Notes: generated from the sequence alone by a model not told the origin. A DNA stretch of 37,304 nt from Candidatus Kaiserbacteria bacterium RIFCSPHIGHO2_02_FULL_49_16 (GCA_001781465.1 MFLD01000021.1:1-37304); one strand, 5' to 3'; positions 9,133 through 18,423 are shown, counted from the first letter of the stretch. Translations and numbers: made by a program.

Positions 9133-9204
9133 AATTGTTTCTACTCATATAGAGAAGATTTCGAGGATTATACGCCAGAACGCCGAAAATGCTATATTGC
9201 TTGC

Positions 9205-10446
9205 GTGGGACTCTTTTCTAAAAGCAGAATATATCTGGATTACGCAAGCGCGATGCCGATTTTGGATTCTGCGGTTCGCGCCATGCGCGAAGCGGAGAAA
9301 TTAGTAGGGAATCCGGGTTCAATTCATGATGATGGGGTCAAGGCATCGCGCTCTCTAGAAAATTCCCGCGCGCGTATCGCCGCGGAGTTGGGATGCAAGC
9401 CGGGGGAGATTCTTTTCACATCTGGAATTACTGAATCGAACAACCTCGCGATTCTCGGATATGCAAAGAAGGTTGAATTCTTAAGGTCCGATCTTTCCTC
9501 CGAGGACGGATCCGCCTCCGGCGGAAAGGGATTCCAAGGTCGGACCTTGGAGAATACGCACTGGCTCACAACGTCCATCGAGCATGCATCAGTTCTCGCG
9601 TGTTTTCTGCATATTAAAGACATGGGCGGCAATGTTTCTTTTGTTAAACCTGATGCGCACGGAATCGTATCTGCAACTGCGTTCAAAAAAGAATTGCGTG
9701 AAGAAACTGCTTTTGTTTCCCTCGGCTGGGCCAATAATGAGATTGGTGTCATTCAACCTATTGCTGAGATCTCACGCGTTATACATGAGCATGAAAAGAA
9801 GCATGGCTCTACCATCATCTTTCATAGCGACGCCGGCCAAGCGCCGCTCTATCTACCTGCCTCGGCGCACTCGCTCGGCGTTGACCTTTTGTCGATTGGA
9901 GCGGCCAAGCTTTATGGTCCGCATGGGATTGGCGCTCTCTTTAAAGACGACAGAGCGGAACTTGCCCCGATCATTCTCGGAGGCGGGCAAGAACTGGGGC
10001 TCCGTTCAGGAACTGAGAATGTGGCGCTCGCGGCAGGGTTCGCGGAAGCTTTTAACTGCGTCGCGCGCGAGCGCGCGTCGGAATCAAAGCGTCTTGCTTA
10101 TTTGCGCGATATGCTCGCCGAAGGGCTTGCGTCGCAAATTACGGGCATTGTTATAAACGGTGACACAAAACACACGCTTCCGCACATGCTCAACATTTCG
10201 GTACCAGATATAGCCGGCGAATACTTTGTGTTGTCGCTTGATCGAGCTTGCATTTTCATTTCAACCAAGAGCGCGTGCGGAGAGGGCACAGAAAAGAGTT
10301 CACGCGTTGTCGCGGCGCTGATGGGCGAGCCATGGAGGGCGCAAAATTCGCTTCGCTTTTCATTGGGGAGGGAGACAGCCGAGGGTGATATCAAAGAAGC
10401 AATAAAAGAATGTGTCGCGATCGTTGCCCGCCTCCAGTTGCGCTGA
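9205..10446 (+). CDS. Cysteine desulfurase (NifS/IscS-like, aminotransferase class V)
   Basis: IYLDYASAMPILDSAV, FTSGITESNNLAI, FHSDAGQAP, SIGAAKLYGPHGIGAL; GTG start inferred because the longer ORF overlaps infB. Confidence 0.92.
   Translation: MGLFSKSRIYLDYASAMPILDSAVRAMREAEKLVGNPGSIHDDGVKASRSLENSRARIAAELGCKPGEILFTSGITESNNLAILGYAKKVEFLRSDLSSEDGSASGGKGFQGRTLENTHWLTTSIEHASVLACFLHIKDMGGNVSFVKPDAHGIVSATAFKKELREETAFVSLGWANNEIGVIQPIAEISRVIHEHEKKHGSTIIFHSDAGQAPLYLPASAHSLGVDLLSIGAAKLYGPHGIGALFKDDRAELAPIILGGGQELGLRSGTENVALAAGFAEAFNCVARERASESKRLAYLRDMLAEGLASQITGIVINGDTKHTLPHMLNISVPDIAGEYFVLSLDRACIFISTKSACGEGTEKSSRVVAALMGEPWRAQNSLRFSLGRETAEGDIKEAIKECVAIVARLQLR
9477..9555 (+). repeat. Long inverted repeat inside the cysteine desulfurase CDS (ATTCTTAAGGTCCGA ... 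CCAAGGTCGGACCTTGGAGAAT)
   Basis: Outer arms pair with a small indel; adds EFLRSDLSSEDGSASGGKGFQGRTLEN in frame. Confidence 0.8.
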
Positions 10447-10454
10447 CCCTTTTT

Positions 10455-10475
10455 GTCAAACACTCGGTGTTTGAC
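10455..10475 (+). terminator. Hairpin GTCAAACAC TCG GTGTTTGAC downstream of the cysteine desulfurase
   Basis: Perfect 9-bp stem. Confidence 0.6.
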
Positions 10476-10478
10476 ATC

Positions 10479-10520
10479 CAAGGTGAGACCTTAAAGAGTC
10501 ACTCCCAAGGTCTCACCTTG
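10479..10520. repeat. CAAGGTGAGACCTT ... AAGGTCTCACCTTG inverted repeat
   Basis: Two AAGGTNNNACCTT units facing each other. Confidence 0.88.
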
Positions 10521-10586
10521 AGTACGTCTCGTGTTTATTGCTTGGAATTTGATATTTTCCGCATCGTGGTACGATGCGGGCTATGG

Positions 10587-10708
10587 ATCCCGTTAGAAGT
10601 TACGGAAGTTCTGATGGGTGTATATTAGCGGCATGGTTTGCATCGGTCGGTTTTTTACTAGCCACGAGTAACAAGTCGGAAGCGCAAGCTTCCTACTTCT
10701 AACGGGAT
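10587..10708 (+). promoter_or_regulatory. Candidate structured 5' UTR: ATCCCGTTAGAAGT pairs with ACTTCTAACGGGAT at the start codon, enclosing GGAAGC-GCAA-GCTTCC
   Basis: 14-bp perfect long-range inverted repeat plus GNRA tetraloop hairpin. Confidence 0.6.
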
Positions 10709-11534
10709 GGACATCGAACACCTTTCAAAATCACAGATAGTACTCCTAACGCTTCTTGTTAGTTTCGTCACATCAATCGCAACCGGCATTGTTACTGTTT
10801 CTCTAATGGAACAGGCGCCACCGTCTATATCTCAAAATGTAAACAGAATAATAGAGCGCACTGTGGAAAAAGTGGCGCCTGGAAGCCAAGCGGCATCTGT
10901 CATTACACAGGAAAAGACCGTAGTAATAAAAGAATCCCAACTAATCTCGAAGGCAGTCGAACTTGTCAAACCAAGCGTGGTACGAGTCTATTCAAGCAGT
11001 TCAGATGTGCCGTTATTTCTGGGATTTGGCGTTGTGATTGATTCAAGCGGCACTGTAGCGAGCGATTCCGACATTCTAGGGGAAAACGCGGACGCGGTAA
11101 TCACATCATTTGATGGAACGCGAGCTCGCGCGTTTGTCACATCGCGCGATGCCAGCTCCGGAATAGCGTTTTTCACGCCAGTCGCGACATCTTCAGACGG
11201 CAAACCAATTTCTTGGAAATCCGCGGCTATCGCCGCTCAAAAACCGGCCATGGGACAGATAGTCGTCGCTTTTTCCGGAAAGAATATCTTTCGCATTGCC
11301 GATGGCATAATGACGGCGCTTATTCCGCAAGAATCGGCAAACACACCCCGCGCGGACGTGATAGACACGAGTATTTCTGCCAGTGCGATTTTGCCAGGCG
11401 GTATTCTGATAAACACGGATGGAGAAGTTGTTGGAATGAGCACTGGAATCTCGCGGATGGTTTCTGCCGGAGGATTTATTTCATCGTCAGCGCTCGTTAA
11501 AAACACGCCCGCCGAAAAAAAGCCCGTGCAATGA
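10707..11534 (+). CDS. Membrane-anchored trypsin/HtrA-fold protein, probably catalytically inactive
   Basis: N-terminal TM; SVVRVYSSSSDVPLFLGFGVVIDSSGTV...DTSISASAILPGGILINTDGEVVGMSTG aligns by eye with HtrA but lacks the triad residues. Confidence 0.7.
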   Translation: MDIEHLSKSQIVLLTLLVSFVTSIATGIVTVSLMEQAPPSISQNVNRIIERTVEKVAPGSQAASVITQEKTVVIKESQLISKAVELVKPSVVRVYSSSSDVPLFLGFGVVIDSSGTVASDSDILGENADAVITSFDGTRARAFVTSRDASSGIAFFTPVATSSDGKPISWKSAAIAAQKPAMGQIVVAFSGKNIFRIADGIMTALIPQESANTPRADVIDTSISASAILPGGILINTDGEVVGMSTGISRMVSAGGFISSSALVKNTPAEKKPVQ

Positions 11535-11580
11535 CAAGGTGGTATATAGTGTATAATAGTACTCGGTTCGGTTCGGGTGG

Positions 11581-11601
11581 CCTAGAACCTAGAACCTAGA
11601 A
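11581..11601. repeat. Three tandem copies of CCTAGAA upstream of clpB
   Basis: Direct reading. Confidence 0.9.
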
Positions 11602-11610
11602 GCTATTCAT

Positions 11611-14319
11611 ATGGTTCCATTCAACAACTACACGACAAAAGCAAAGGAGGCGGTACATCGCGCGCATCAGCTCGCGGTAGAGCGAGGTCATAATCAAGTA
11701 TCCATACTGCACCTGCTCGCGGCGCTTCTCACGCAGGAAGAATCAATGGTTTTGCCGATGCTTGAACAGGTAGAAGTTGATGTCGTGCATTTGACTGATT
11801 CTGTTCTCGAGCTTATCGAGGGAAGCGGGGGAGGGAATACTGTTTCCCCCTCTTTCCAGCTTTATCTAACTCCGGAGCTTGTAAAAGTTTTTGAAGCAGT
11901 CCCACGAATTGCCGCGAGTTTCAACGATCAGTTCGTGTCGCCGGAGCATCTTCTATTGGGTGTCGCGGAAAATCCTGGGCAGGCATCCGATGTTTTGGTT
12001 CGCTTCCGCGTGGATCGCGCCGCCCTCGCTCGCGTACTTACGGATATTAAAGAAGGGAAAATTCGCGATATAGACGAGCCGAAAAAGCCGCGCGCTCTCA
12101 CGCGCTTTGCTCGCTCACTCACGGATCGCGCGCGCGAAAATAAACTAGACCCTGTAATAGGCCGCGACACGGAGATTACTCGAGTCATACAAATTCTTTC
12201 GCGCCGTACAAAAAACAACCCGATACTAATAGGAGAGGCTGGAGTGGGAAAAACCGCCGTTGCGGAAGGACTGGCACAGAAGCTCGCATCAGGCGATGTT
12301 CCAGAATCTTTGCGCGGAAAGGAGCTTGTACAGCTTGATTTGGGGCTTTTGATTGCCGGTACCAAATATCGCGGAGAATTTGAGGAACGATTGAAAGCCG
12401 TGATGCGTGAAGTAGAACGCTCGGAGGGAAAGATAATTTTGTTTGTTGACGAGATGCACACCCTTGTGGGGGCGGGTGCCGCTGAAGGCTCCATGGATGC
12501 GTCGAACATGTTGAAACCGGCGCTCGCGCGCGGCGATATCCGTGTCATCGGAGCGACGACTCTCAAAGAATTCCAGAGGCACATTGAGCATGACCCGGCG
12601 CTCACGCGCAGATTCCAGCCAGTTTATGTGAACGAGCCGACGCAAGACGACGCAATCGCTATTTTGCGCGGGCTTAAAGAACGTTATGAACTGTATCACG
12701 GCGTGCGCATTACGGACGATGCGATAGTCGCCGCAGTCCAGCTTTCCATTCGGTACATCACCGAGCGCTTTCTTCCAGACAAGGCAATTGATTTGATGGA
12801 CGAAGCATCTTCTGCCTTGCGCCTTTCTCTTGAAAACAAGCCGCCCGCGCTTGAAGAGGCACAGAGAAAAATTATGCGCCTTGAAATTGAGCGCGAGGCG
12901 CTGAAGAAAGAGGCGGAAGAAAGCGACGGAAAGGCGCGCGCGCGCGTCAAGGTGATAGAAAAAGAAGTCGCCGACTTGAAAGACGGCACTCATGAGCTTG
13001 AACTCAAGTGGAAGAATGAACGCGAAACAATCGCGGAAATAAAACGTGCGAAAGGCGACCTAGAGAAAGCTCGCCTCGAGGCGGATTCAGCGGAAGCGAT
13101 GGCAGATCTCACAAAAACAGCCGAAATTCGTTATGGCAAGATTCCGCTATTGGAGAAAGAAATTGAAACCGCGGCAAAGCGCCTGAAGAAACTGCAGGCG
13201 ACACGGCGTGTTCTGAAAGAAGAAATTACGCAGGAAGACATTGCCGGGGTTGTGTCCCGCTGGACCGGCGTTCCAATAACGCGCATGCTCGAAGAGGAGG
13301 CAGAAAAGCTTTCAAGAATGGAGGACGAGTTGAAGAAGCGAATAGTAGGCCAAGACGAGGCTTTGCAGAAAGTCTCAGACGCGATTAAAAGAAGCCGCGC
13401 GGGCATTGCCGACCCGAATCGCCCTGTCGGGAGTTTCTTGTTTCTGGGTCCGACCGGGGTCGGCAAAACCGAACTCACGCGAGCGCTCGCGGATTTCCTC
13501 TTCAACAGCGAGAAGGCGCTCATTCGAGTGGACATGTCCGAATACATGGAGAAGCATTCCGTTTCCAAGATGATCGGCTCGCCACCCGGGTATGTCGGTC
13601 ACGATGAAGGGGGAGGGTTAACCGAACTCGTGCGGCATCGCCCGTATTCCGTAATTCTTTTCGACGAGATTGAGAAGGCGCACCCGGAAGTATTTAATAT
13701 TTTGCTTCAAGTTCTGGACAACGGACGCTTGACTGACGCCAAGGGCAGAACGGTTAACTTCAAAAATGCCGTTATTATTATGACGTCCAACATTGGATCT
13801 GAACACATTGATAAGATGTCGAGTCTCGGTTTCGGAAGCGAATCGCACGGAAGCGAGAACGACAAGTATGAAAAGATCAAAGAGAAAGTTATGAGTTCGC
13901 TCAAGGAATTCTTTCGCCCGGAATTCCTCAATCGTCTCGATGAGATAGTGCTGTTCAATATCCTTTCTCCGGATGCGGTCAAGACAATAGTGCGCATGCA
14001 AGTAGATATAATCGCAAAGCGCCTTGAGGAAAAACATATAAAGCTCGCGTTCTCTGATGCTGCGCTTGCGCATTTGGCGAAAGAAGGTTACAGCTCTCAG
14101 TATGGAGCACGCCCTTTAAAACGCTTGATACAAACTAAAGTATTGACATCGGTCGCCAATATGATGGTTTCCAGAAATGTGATGGAGGGGGGCTCTGTCC
14201 ATGTTGATGTTAAACAAGGAGAGGCGGGAAAGCCCGCGGAATTTATCTTTGACGTGCGCAAGGGCGCCGTCCGCAAACGAGGCGCAAGCGCTCGCGCGAA
14301 ATTGGCAGTTGGCGCATAA
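11611..14319 (+). CDS. clpB: ClpB/ClpC-type AAA+ chaperone with long M domain
   Basis: Clp-N domain, [30 protein letters not shown], long coiled-coil middle domain. Confidence 0.94.
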   Translation: MVPFNNYTTKAKEAVHRAHQLAVERGHNQVSILHLLAALLTQEESMVLPMLEQVEVDVVHLTDSVLELIEGSGGGNTVSPSFQLYLTPELVKVFEAVPRIAASFNDQFVSPEHLLLGVAENPGQASDVLVRFRVDRAALARVLTDIKEGKIRDIDEPKKPRALTRFARSLTDRARENKLDPVIGRDTEITRVIQILSRRTKNNPILIGEAGVGKTAVAEGLAQKLASGDVPESLRGKELVQLDLGLLIAGTKYRGEFEERLKAVMREVERSEGKIILFVDEMHTLVGAGAAEGSMDASNMLKPALARGDIRVIGATTLKEFQRHIEHDPALTRRFQPVYVNEPTQDDAIAILRGLKERYELYHGVRITDDAIVAAVQLSIRYITERFLPDKAIDLMDEASSALRLSLENKPPALEEAQRKIMRLEIEREALKKEAEESDGKARARVKVIEKEVADLKDGTHELELKWKNERETIAEIKRAKGDLEKARLEADSAEAMADLTKTAEIRYGKIPLLEKEIETAAKRLKKLQATRRVLKEEITQEDIAGVVSRWTGVPITRMLEEEAEKLSRMEDELKKRIVGQDEALQKVSDAIKRSRAGIADPNRPVGSFLFLGPTGVGKTELTRALADFLFNSEKALIRVDMSEYMEKHSVSKMIGSPPGYVGHDEGGGLTELVRHRPYSVILFDEIEKAHPEVFNILLQVLDNGRLTDAKGRTVNFKNAVIIMTSNIGSEHIDKMSSLGFGSESHGSENDKYEKIKEKVMSSLKEFFRPEFLNRLDEIVLFNILSPDAVKTIVRMQVDIIAKRLEEKHIKLAFSDAALAHLAKEGYSSQYGARPLKRLIQTKVLTSVANMMVSRNVMEGGSVHVDVKQGEAGKPAEFIFDVRKGAVRKRGASARAKLAVGA

Positions 14320-14408
14320 GAAGCGCTCAGAGAGATAACGAAATTCGTCGAGGTAGGGCCGTTGCAAAAGACCCCGGTATCTTTTTGATTGGAGTATTGG
14401 TTGGAAAT

Positions 14409-14438
14409 ACGATAATTGTACATATGTACCATTATCGT
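14409..14438. repeat. Family B palindrome ACGATAATTGTACAT|ATGTACCATTATCGT (one mismatch pair)
   Basis: Direct reading; 2 nt from the stop of the PaaX/Cas2-like gene. Confidence 0.93.
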
Positions 14439-14440
14439 AA

Positions 14441-15001
14441 CTAGGCAATCTTAAATTTGCGCTTAAGAGTGGATGCCCCGTCAATACTTGTTGCAGTAAT
14501 AAAAGATATATGCGTGGAGATGCGATAGAAGTTTGCGATTTTGCGCACTTCGTCTTTCATCGGGTGCGGATAAATCCACACTGAACGCTGGTAAAAAACG
14601 AGGCCCAAGTTTTGCAAATGCCTTATAAATGGAATACGGAAGCGTGATTTTTCTGCCGGAATGTCAAAGACGATAAGATTCCATGCCCCAGCCCATAGTT
14701 TGGGCATCGGTATTTTTAGTTCCCACAGATCTTCTTCATCCATTATTTTCTTGCCTCGTTCGGTCATTACATAAGAGCTTGCATTCTCGGCGATATAGCC
14801 CTGATTCTTCAAGTCAAGAATCTTGCGTCGTAAGCGTCGGCGATTTTCCTGAGTGTCTTTTGACGTAAGCTCGCGAATTATTCGCGGAATCGCCCATGGC
14901 GGGGGAACAGCTCCAATGCCGACAAGAAAGACGCCAAGAGCGACCATCTTCAAGATTTTTACAGTTTGCGCGCGACGGCGTTTGTGTTCCGAATCGGACA
15001 T
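14441..15001 (-). CDS. PaaX-like regulator with Cas2-like C-terminal domain
   Basis: 186 aa; N-terminal TM/wHTH-like part, C-terminal WNLIVFDIPAEKSRFRIPFIRHLQNLGLVFYQRSVWIYPHP is Cas2/PaaX-C-like. Confidence 0.78.
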   Translation of the reverse strand: MSDSEHKRRRAQTVKILKMVALGVFLVGIGAVPPPWAIPRIIRELTSKDTQENRRRLRRKILDLKNQGYIAENASSYVMTERGKKIMDEEDLWELKIPMPKLWAGAWNLIVFDIPAEKSRFRIPFIRHLQNLGLVFYQRSVWIYPHPMKDEVRKIANFYRISTHISFITATSIDGASTLKRKFKIA

Positions 15002-15011
15002 ATCCCGAATA

Positions 15012-15049
15012 ATATACCATAGTTGTACATATGTACCATTACCGTATAT
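15012..15049. repeat. Family B imperfect palindrome around TTGTACATATGTACC, upstream of the PaaX/Cas2-like gene
   Basis: Direct reading. Confidence 0.85.
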
Positions 15050-15092
15050 GGATGTTCGCCTCGTCTTCTGTTTTGGGTATAATGCAATGGTT

Positions 15093-15175
15093 GCGCCGGT
15101 ACCTAAGCGGTCAAAGGGGACGCGCTGTAGACGCGTTGACTTCGGTCTTCGCAGGTTCGAATCCTGCCCGGCGCA
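15093..15175 (+). tRNA. tRNA-Tyr (anticodon GTA), CCA not encoded
   Basis: GCGCCGG...CCGGCGCA; anticodon loop CTGTAGA; variable arm; GTTCGAAT T-loop. Confidence 0.92.
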
Positions 15176-15179
15176 CAAA

Positions 15180-15620
15180 ATGACATTCCCAACGCACATC
15201 ATAGCCGGGCTCATTATAGGTAAGGTGACAGGGGATTACACCGCGGCGCTCGCGGGTTCTTTGTTCATGGATTTAGACCACCTTATCTCTTACTATAAGA
15301 ATGGGATATTGTTCAAACCTCGGGCAATACTTCGCGAAAGTTTGACTGAACTTGACCCGTGGGGAGACCAGAAGAACATTTTCCACAGCGTGCAGGCATG
15401 GCTCGTCATTTCATTACTAGTCATGGCGATAAATCTGGAATTCGGGCTCATATTTTCATTAGCGTATCTTATTCACCTAGTCATGGACGCACTAACCGGA
15501 GCATTCTATCCTTTTTACCCCTACAAGAAATTCCAGATAAAGGAACCAATAATACGGTATCTCTCAAAGCGGGAGCTTGTTCTTGGTATCGCTCTGCTGG
15601 CTATCTTTCTTATTGTCTGA
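15180..15620 (+). CDS. DUF457/YdjM-like membrane-bound metal-dependent hydrolase
   Basis: MTFPTHIIAGLIIG... LFMDLDHLISYYK ... HLVMDALTGAFYPFYP. Confidence 0.65.
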   Translation: MTFPTHIIAGLIIGKVTGDYTAALAGSLFMDLDHLISYYKNGILFKPRAILRESLTELDPWGDQKNIFHSVQAWLVISLLVMAINLEFGLIFSLAYLIHLVMDALTGAFYPFYPYKKFQIKEPIIRYLSKRELVLGIALLAIFLIV

Positions 15621-15655
15621 ATGCATTTTTTCTACTTTTGACGTACAATGGGAAT

Positions 15656-16471
15656 ATGTTGGATAAGAAAAATCCCATTACTAGACCGCTCACAACACTT
15701 AAGGGGCGCGAACTAGATATAGCGACGCGCAAGGCAGAGAAAGATAAGGATCAAAGGAAACTTGAGCAAATTGCGACTCAACTTAGTGATGCTAATAAAA
15801 CTATCAAGGAACTCCACAGAACAGCGGAAGTGGAAGAACAGGCGCTCATCCAATCCGTTGAACTTGCCAGAGCGGGCGAGCAAGACCCACTCATCGGGCT
15901 CGCAAGCAGGCCAGAGTTTCTTGCACGCATGCAAAACATCATGCAGAGACGACACATACAGACTGAAGAACCTCACGCAAGGAGAGCCGGGGAGCCCAGG
16001 CGCACACCCAAAGAAATGACTGCCGAAAAAGAAAGGTCAAAACATGTGGCAATAATCTTTCTTGACCTGGACGATTTTAAGCAAATCAATGATAAATATG
16101 AACATGCTGCAGGCGATGCTGTCCTTAGGGCTATAGGAGCGTTGCTCATGGGTGGGATACTTAGAGATGTAGACGTGGTTGGAAGATGGGGTGGCGAGGA
16201 GATTGCCATCGGGCTCCCTAAGACGAACCAGGAGGAAGCAATCAAGGTGGCAGAAAAAATAAGGGCGGCAATTCATGAGCTTCCTATAGAGCATGAAAGT
16301 GTGAGACTACCGGCAGTAACGGCGAGCCTTGGGGTTGCCACTACTGAAAACGGCGAAACTCTGAAGGACATCATAGGCAAGGCCGACAAAGCCATGTATG
16401 CGGCTAAGAGAGCGGGAAAAAACCAGGTGGCTTCTGCTCAAATTGCGGCCACTGAACAAAATAAAGAATAG
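15656..16471 (+). CDS. Diguanylate cyclase (GGDEF domain; GGEEI signature)
   Basis: DPLIGLASR, FLDLDDFKQINDKYEHAAGDAVL, RDVDVVGRWGGEEIAIGLP, VTASLGVA, ADKAMYAAKRAGKN. Confidence 0.93.
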   Translation: MLDKKNPITRPLTTLKGRELDIATRKAEKDKDQRKLEQIATQLSDANKTIKELHRTAEVEEQALIQSVELARAGEQDPLIGLASRPEFLARMQNIMQRRHIQTEEPHARRAGEPRRTPKEMTAEKERSKHVAIIFLDLDDFKQINDKYEHAAGDAVLRAIGALLMGGILRDVDVVGRWGGEEIAIGLPKTNQEEAIKVAEKIRAAIHELPIEHESVRLPAVTASLGVATTENGETLKDIIGKADKAMYAAKRAGKNQVASAQIAATEQNKE

Positions 16472-16503
16472 CAACTCCGCCTTTGCACAGCGTTACCGAA
16501 ACC

Positions 16504-16833
16504 TTACTCGACAAACTTATACGCCGAATTGATGTCCTTCAATCGGCTCATGTCGGGCTCGTAGCGGCGCGCGTCGGGGGTGACACCAAGGTTGAAAGTG
16601 TTATTAAGAAGGGCAATGATTCCGAGCACACCTACCATCACAAACATGCCGATGAGCCCCCAAAGCATGTGCTGTTTACCCTCCGTGTTTTCACCGCCTT
16701 CGCCGAGATTGAAGATGAACGTGACGAGGCCCCACAAGAAAAGAAAAAGGCCGGCCGTAAATACGAGCCATACCGTCGGGTTTATTATTAGATTTGTAAA
16801 GCGGTCGACGAGCTCTTCTGCGGCGGTATCCAT
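16504..16833 (-). CDS. Small multi-TM protein, TrbC/VirB2-like
   Basis: VFTAGLFLFLWGLVTFIFNLGEGGENTEGKQHMLWGLIGMFVMVGVLGIIALLNNTF; start inferred. Confidence 0.6.
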   Translation of the reverse strand: MDTAAEELVDRFTNLIINPTVWLVFTAGLFLFLWGLVTFIFNLGEGGENTEGKQHMLWGLIGMFVMVGVLGIIALLNNTFNLGVTPDARRYEPDMSRLKDINSAYKFVE

Positions 16834-16928
16834 ATATCTATAGGAGAGAGCGTATGACCTCGTGTAAAACACTCTTCTTACAATGTTTCACTTCAGCCAG
16901 AGTGTAAACCTCGCTTGGCCAATTAGTA

Positions 16929-17369
16929 CTAGAATGGAACGCTAATTCCACCACTAACCTGTATGACTCCTGTCGTACCTGGGTTAACTCCATAGGCACC
17001 TTGCCGATTGAACGTAGAAACCGGTATGGCTGTCTGGTTACCCCCGACTCCGAACGTATTCTGCAAAAGGCGAATAATGCCCCAAACAGACACCATGACA
17101 AAAAGCGCAATTATGCCCCATAACATCAGCTGAATACCCTTTTTTGCCGCATCCTCTCCCCCGATATTTCCAAGGTATGTAATCAAACCCCAGAAAAAGA
17201 CTACGATTGCAATAGTAATGAAAAGAAACATTGCCATGTTCAGAATACCAAGCACCCTATCCAAGGTGCTTTCAACGGTTACTTGCGCGATAGCGATAAA
17301 CGGCAAGGCAATAGCTGCAAACGCGAGAGCCGAGATACCAATAGTTCGTGTACGCATAAAATATTGCAT
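16929..17369 (-). CDS. Small multi-TM protein with signal-like N-terminus, TrbC/VirB2-like
   Basis: FWGLITYLGNIGGEDAAKKGIQLMLWGIIALFVMVSVWGIIRLLQNTFG, similar to 16504 and 18037. Confidence 0.6.
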   Translation of the reverse strand: MQYFMRTRTIGISALAFAAIALPFIAIAQVTVESTLDRVLGILNMAMFLFITIAIVVFFWGLITYLGNIGGEDAAKKGIQLMLWGIIALFVMVSVWGIIRLLQNTFGVGGNQTAIPVSTFNRQGAYGVNPGTTGVIQVSGGISVPF

Positions 17370-17486
17370 AAAGATATTGTCTGATTACCTGCTATTACTA
17401 TTATTATGATTAAGTACTGTAATGGTATATTAAGCCCCGAAAAGCACAACGGCCAGAGGAAACGGGTGTGGATAACGGGGGTGTTC

Positions 17487-17545
17487 AAAAACCATGTTGT
17501 TTTGGACGGAAGATGAACCCGCACCGTCCAAAACAACATGGTTTT
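17487..17545. terminator. 22-bp perfect stem AAAACCATGTTGTTTTGGACGG / CCGTCCAAAACAACATGGTTTT, putative terminator
   Basis: Direct reading; flanked by A/T tract. Confidence 0.75.
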
Positions 17546-17589
17546 CTCGTTGTAATTTGGCGATAAACAAGAGAAGCCCTTGATTTTAT

Positions 17590-18009
17590 TTAACGCATAG
17601 GCGGCGGCGGTCCCATCGGCCCGGGCGGCGCCTCTTTCTTCTTTCCTCCGCTATAAGCGTAAATAATTAGCCAAAGCACAATCACAAAGACGATTGTGCC
17701 GATGATATACGCCATGTTTGCTGGGTGTCGCTGGAAATATTGAACTACTCCAAGCACAACGATTAGAACGAATAATATTGAGAGCGCCCACTCGATTAAA
17801 TCTAAGGATTCCATGCGGTTTGGACAGCCGAATCGCGTTGTATAAACGATGAAAGCGGCGCCGTACAGTATCAACGCCAATGTCAGAAAAATGCCTACGA
17901 ATATATTGAGAAATCCGAAAAACTGGACGAGGGACATCGCAGAAGCGGCAGTCGGAAGGAATGCCGCTGACACCGCAATTACTTGCAAACTTAGAATGTT
18001 ACGCGTCAT
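17590..18009 (-). CDS. Hypothetical multi-TM protein, Pro/Met-rich tail
   Basis: 139 aa, signal-like start, 4 hydrophobic segments. Confidence 0.6.
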   Translation of the reverse strand: MTRNILSLQVIAVSAAFLPTAASAMSLVQFFGFLNIFVGIFLTLALILYGAAFIVYTTRFGCPNRMESLDLIEWALSILFVLIVVLGVVQYFQRHPANMAYIIGTIVFVIVLWLIIYAYSGGKKKEAPPGPMGPPPPMR

Positions 18010-18036
18010 GATAGATAAAAAGATAGTAATTGGCGG

Positions 18037-18423
18037 CTACGCGCTCCTCTGCCCTGGCGCTAGCTGTTGTTGCTGATTTTGCGTGTCCTGCGGTATCAAG
18101 AACGTATTGCCAAGCAATCGCAAAATCCCCAGCCAGCTTAACATTACAAAAAGTATAATAATCCCCCAGAAGAAAAACGCCGTTCTCTTTTCAGCGCTAT
18201 TTTCTTCACCGAATTTGAGAATGTTTGTGGATATGCCATAAAAATAACCGACGAACGCGAGAACTACAAGAACTATAGAACCCATCGCAATTATTGATAC
18301 GAGTTTATCAATGAGTTCTCCATACGTGCGAGCGGCAGGAGCGGCAAACACAAAAGCGGGAATCGCCACGATAGCACACGCGAGGATTACCGACGTGATA
18401 CCGGTCATATTAGGGCGCGACAA
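18037..18423 (-). CDS. Small multi-TM protein, TrbC/VirB2-like
   Basis: ILKFGEENSAEKRTAFFFWGIIILFVMLSWLGILRLLGNTF, paralogous to 16504/16929. Confidence 0.6.
   Translation of the reverse strand: MSRPNMTGITSVILACAIVAIPAFVFAAPAARTYGELIDKLVSIIAMGSIVLVVLAFVGYFYGISTNILKFGEENSAEKRTAFFFWGIIILFVMLSWLGILRLLGNTFLIPQDTQNQQQQLAPGQRSA

Noticed and set aside
10559-10708. tmRNA, RNase P, SRP or 6S RNA identity for the structured region
   Set aside because: None of their hallmark conserved sequences are present.
12289-12993. 234-aa minus-strand ORF (also 11928..12605)
   Set aside because: Antisense shadow of clpB.
14441-15001. Cas2-like gene as evidence of a CRISPR-Cas locus
   Set aside because: No repeat-spacer array and no other cas genes in the window; PaaX-like architecture fits better.
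14441-15214. Full-length 257-aa version of the PaaX/Cas2-like ORF
   Set aside because: N-terminal extension is antisense to tRNA-Tyr; start at 15001 (MSDSEHK) is more plausible.
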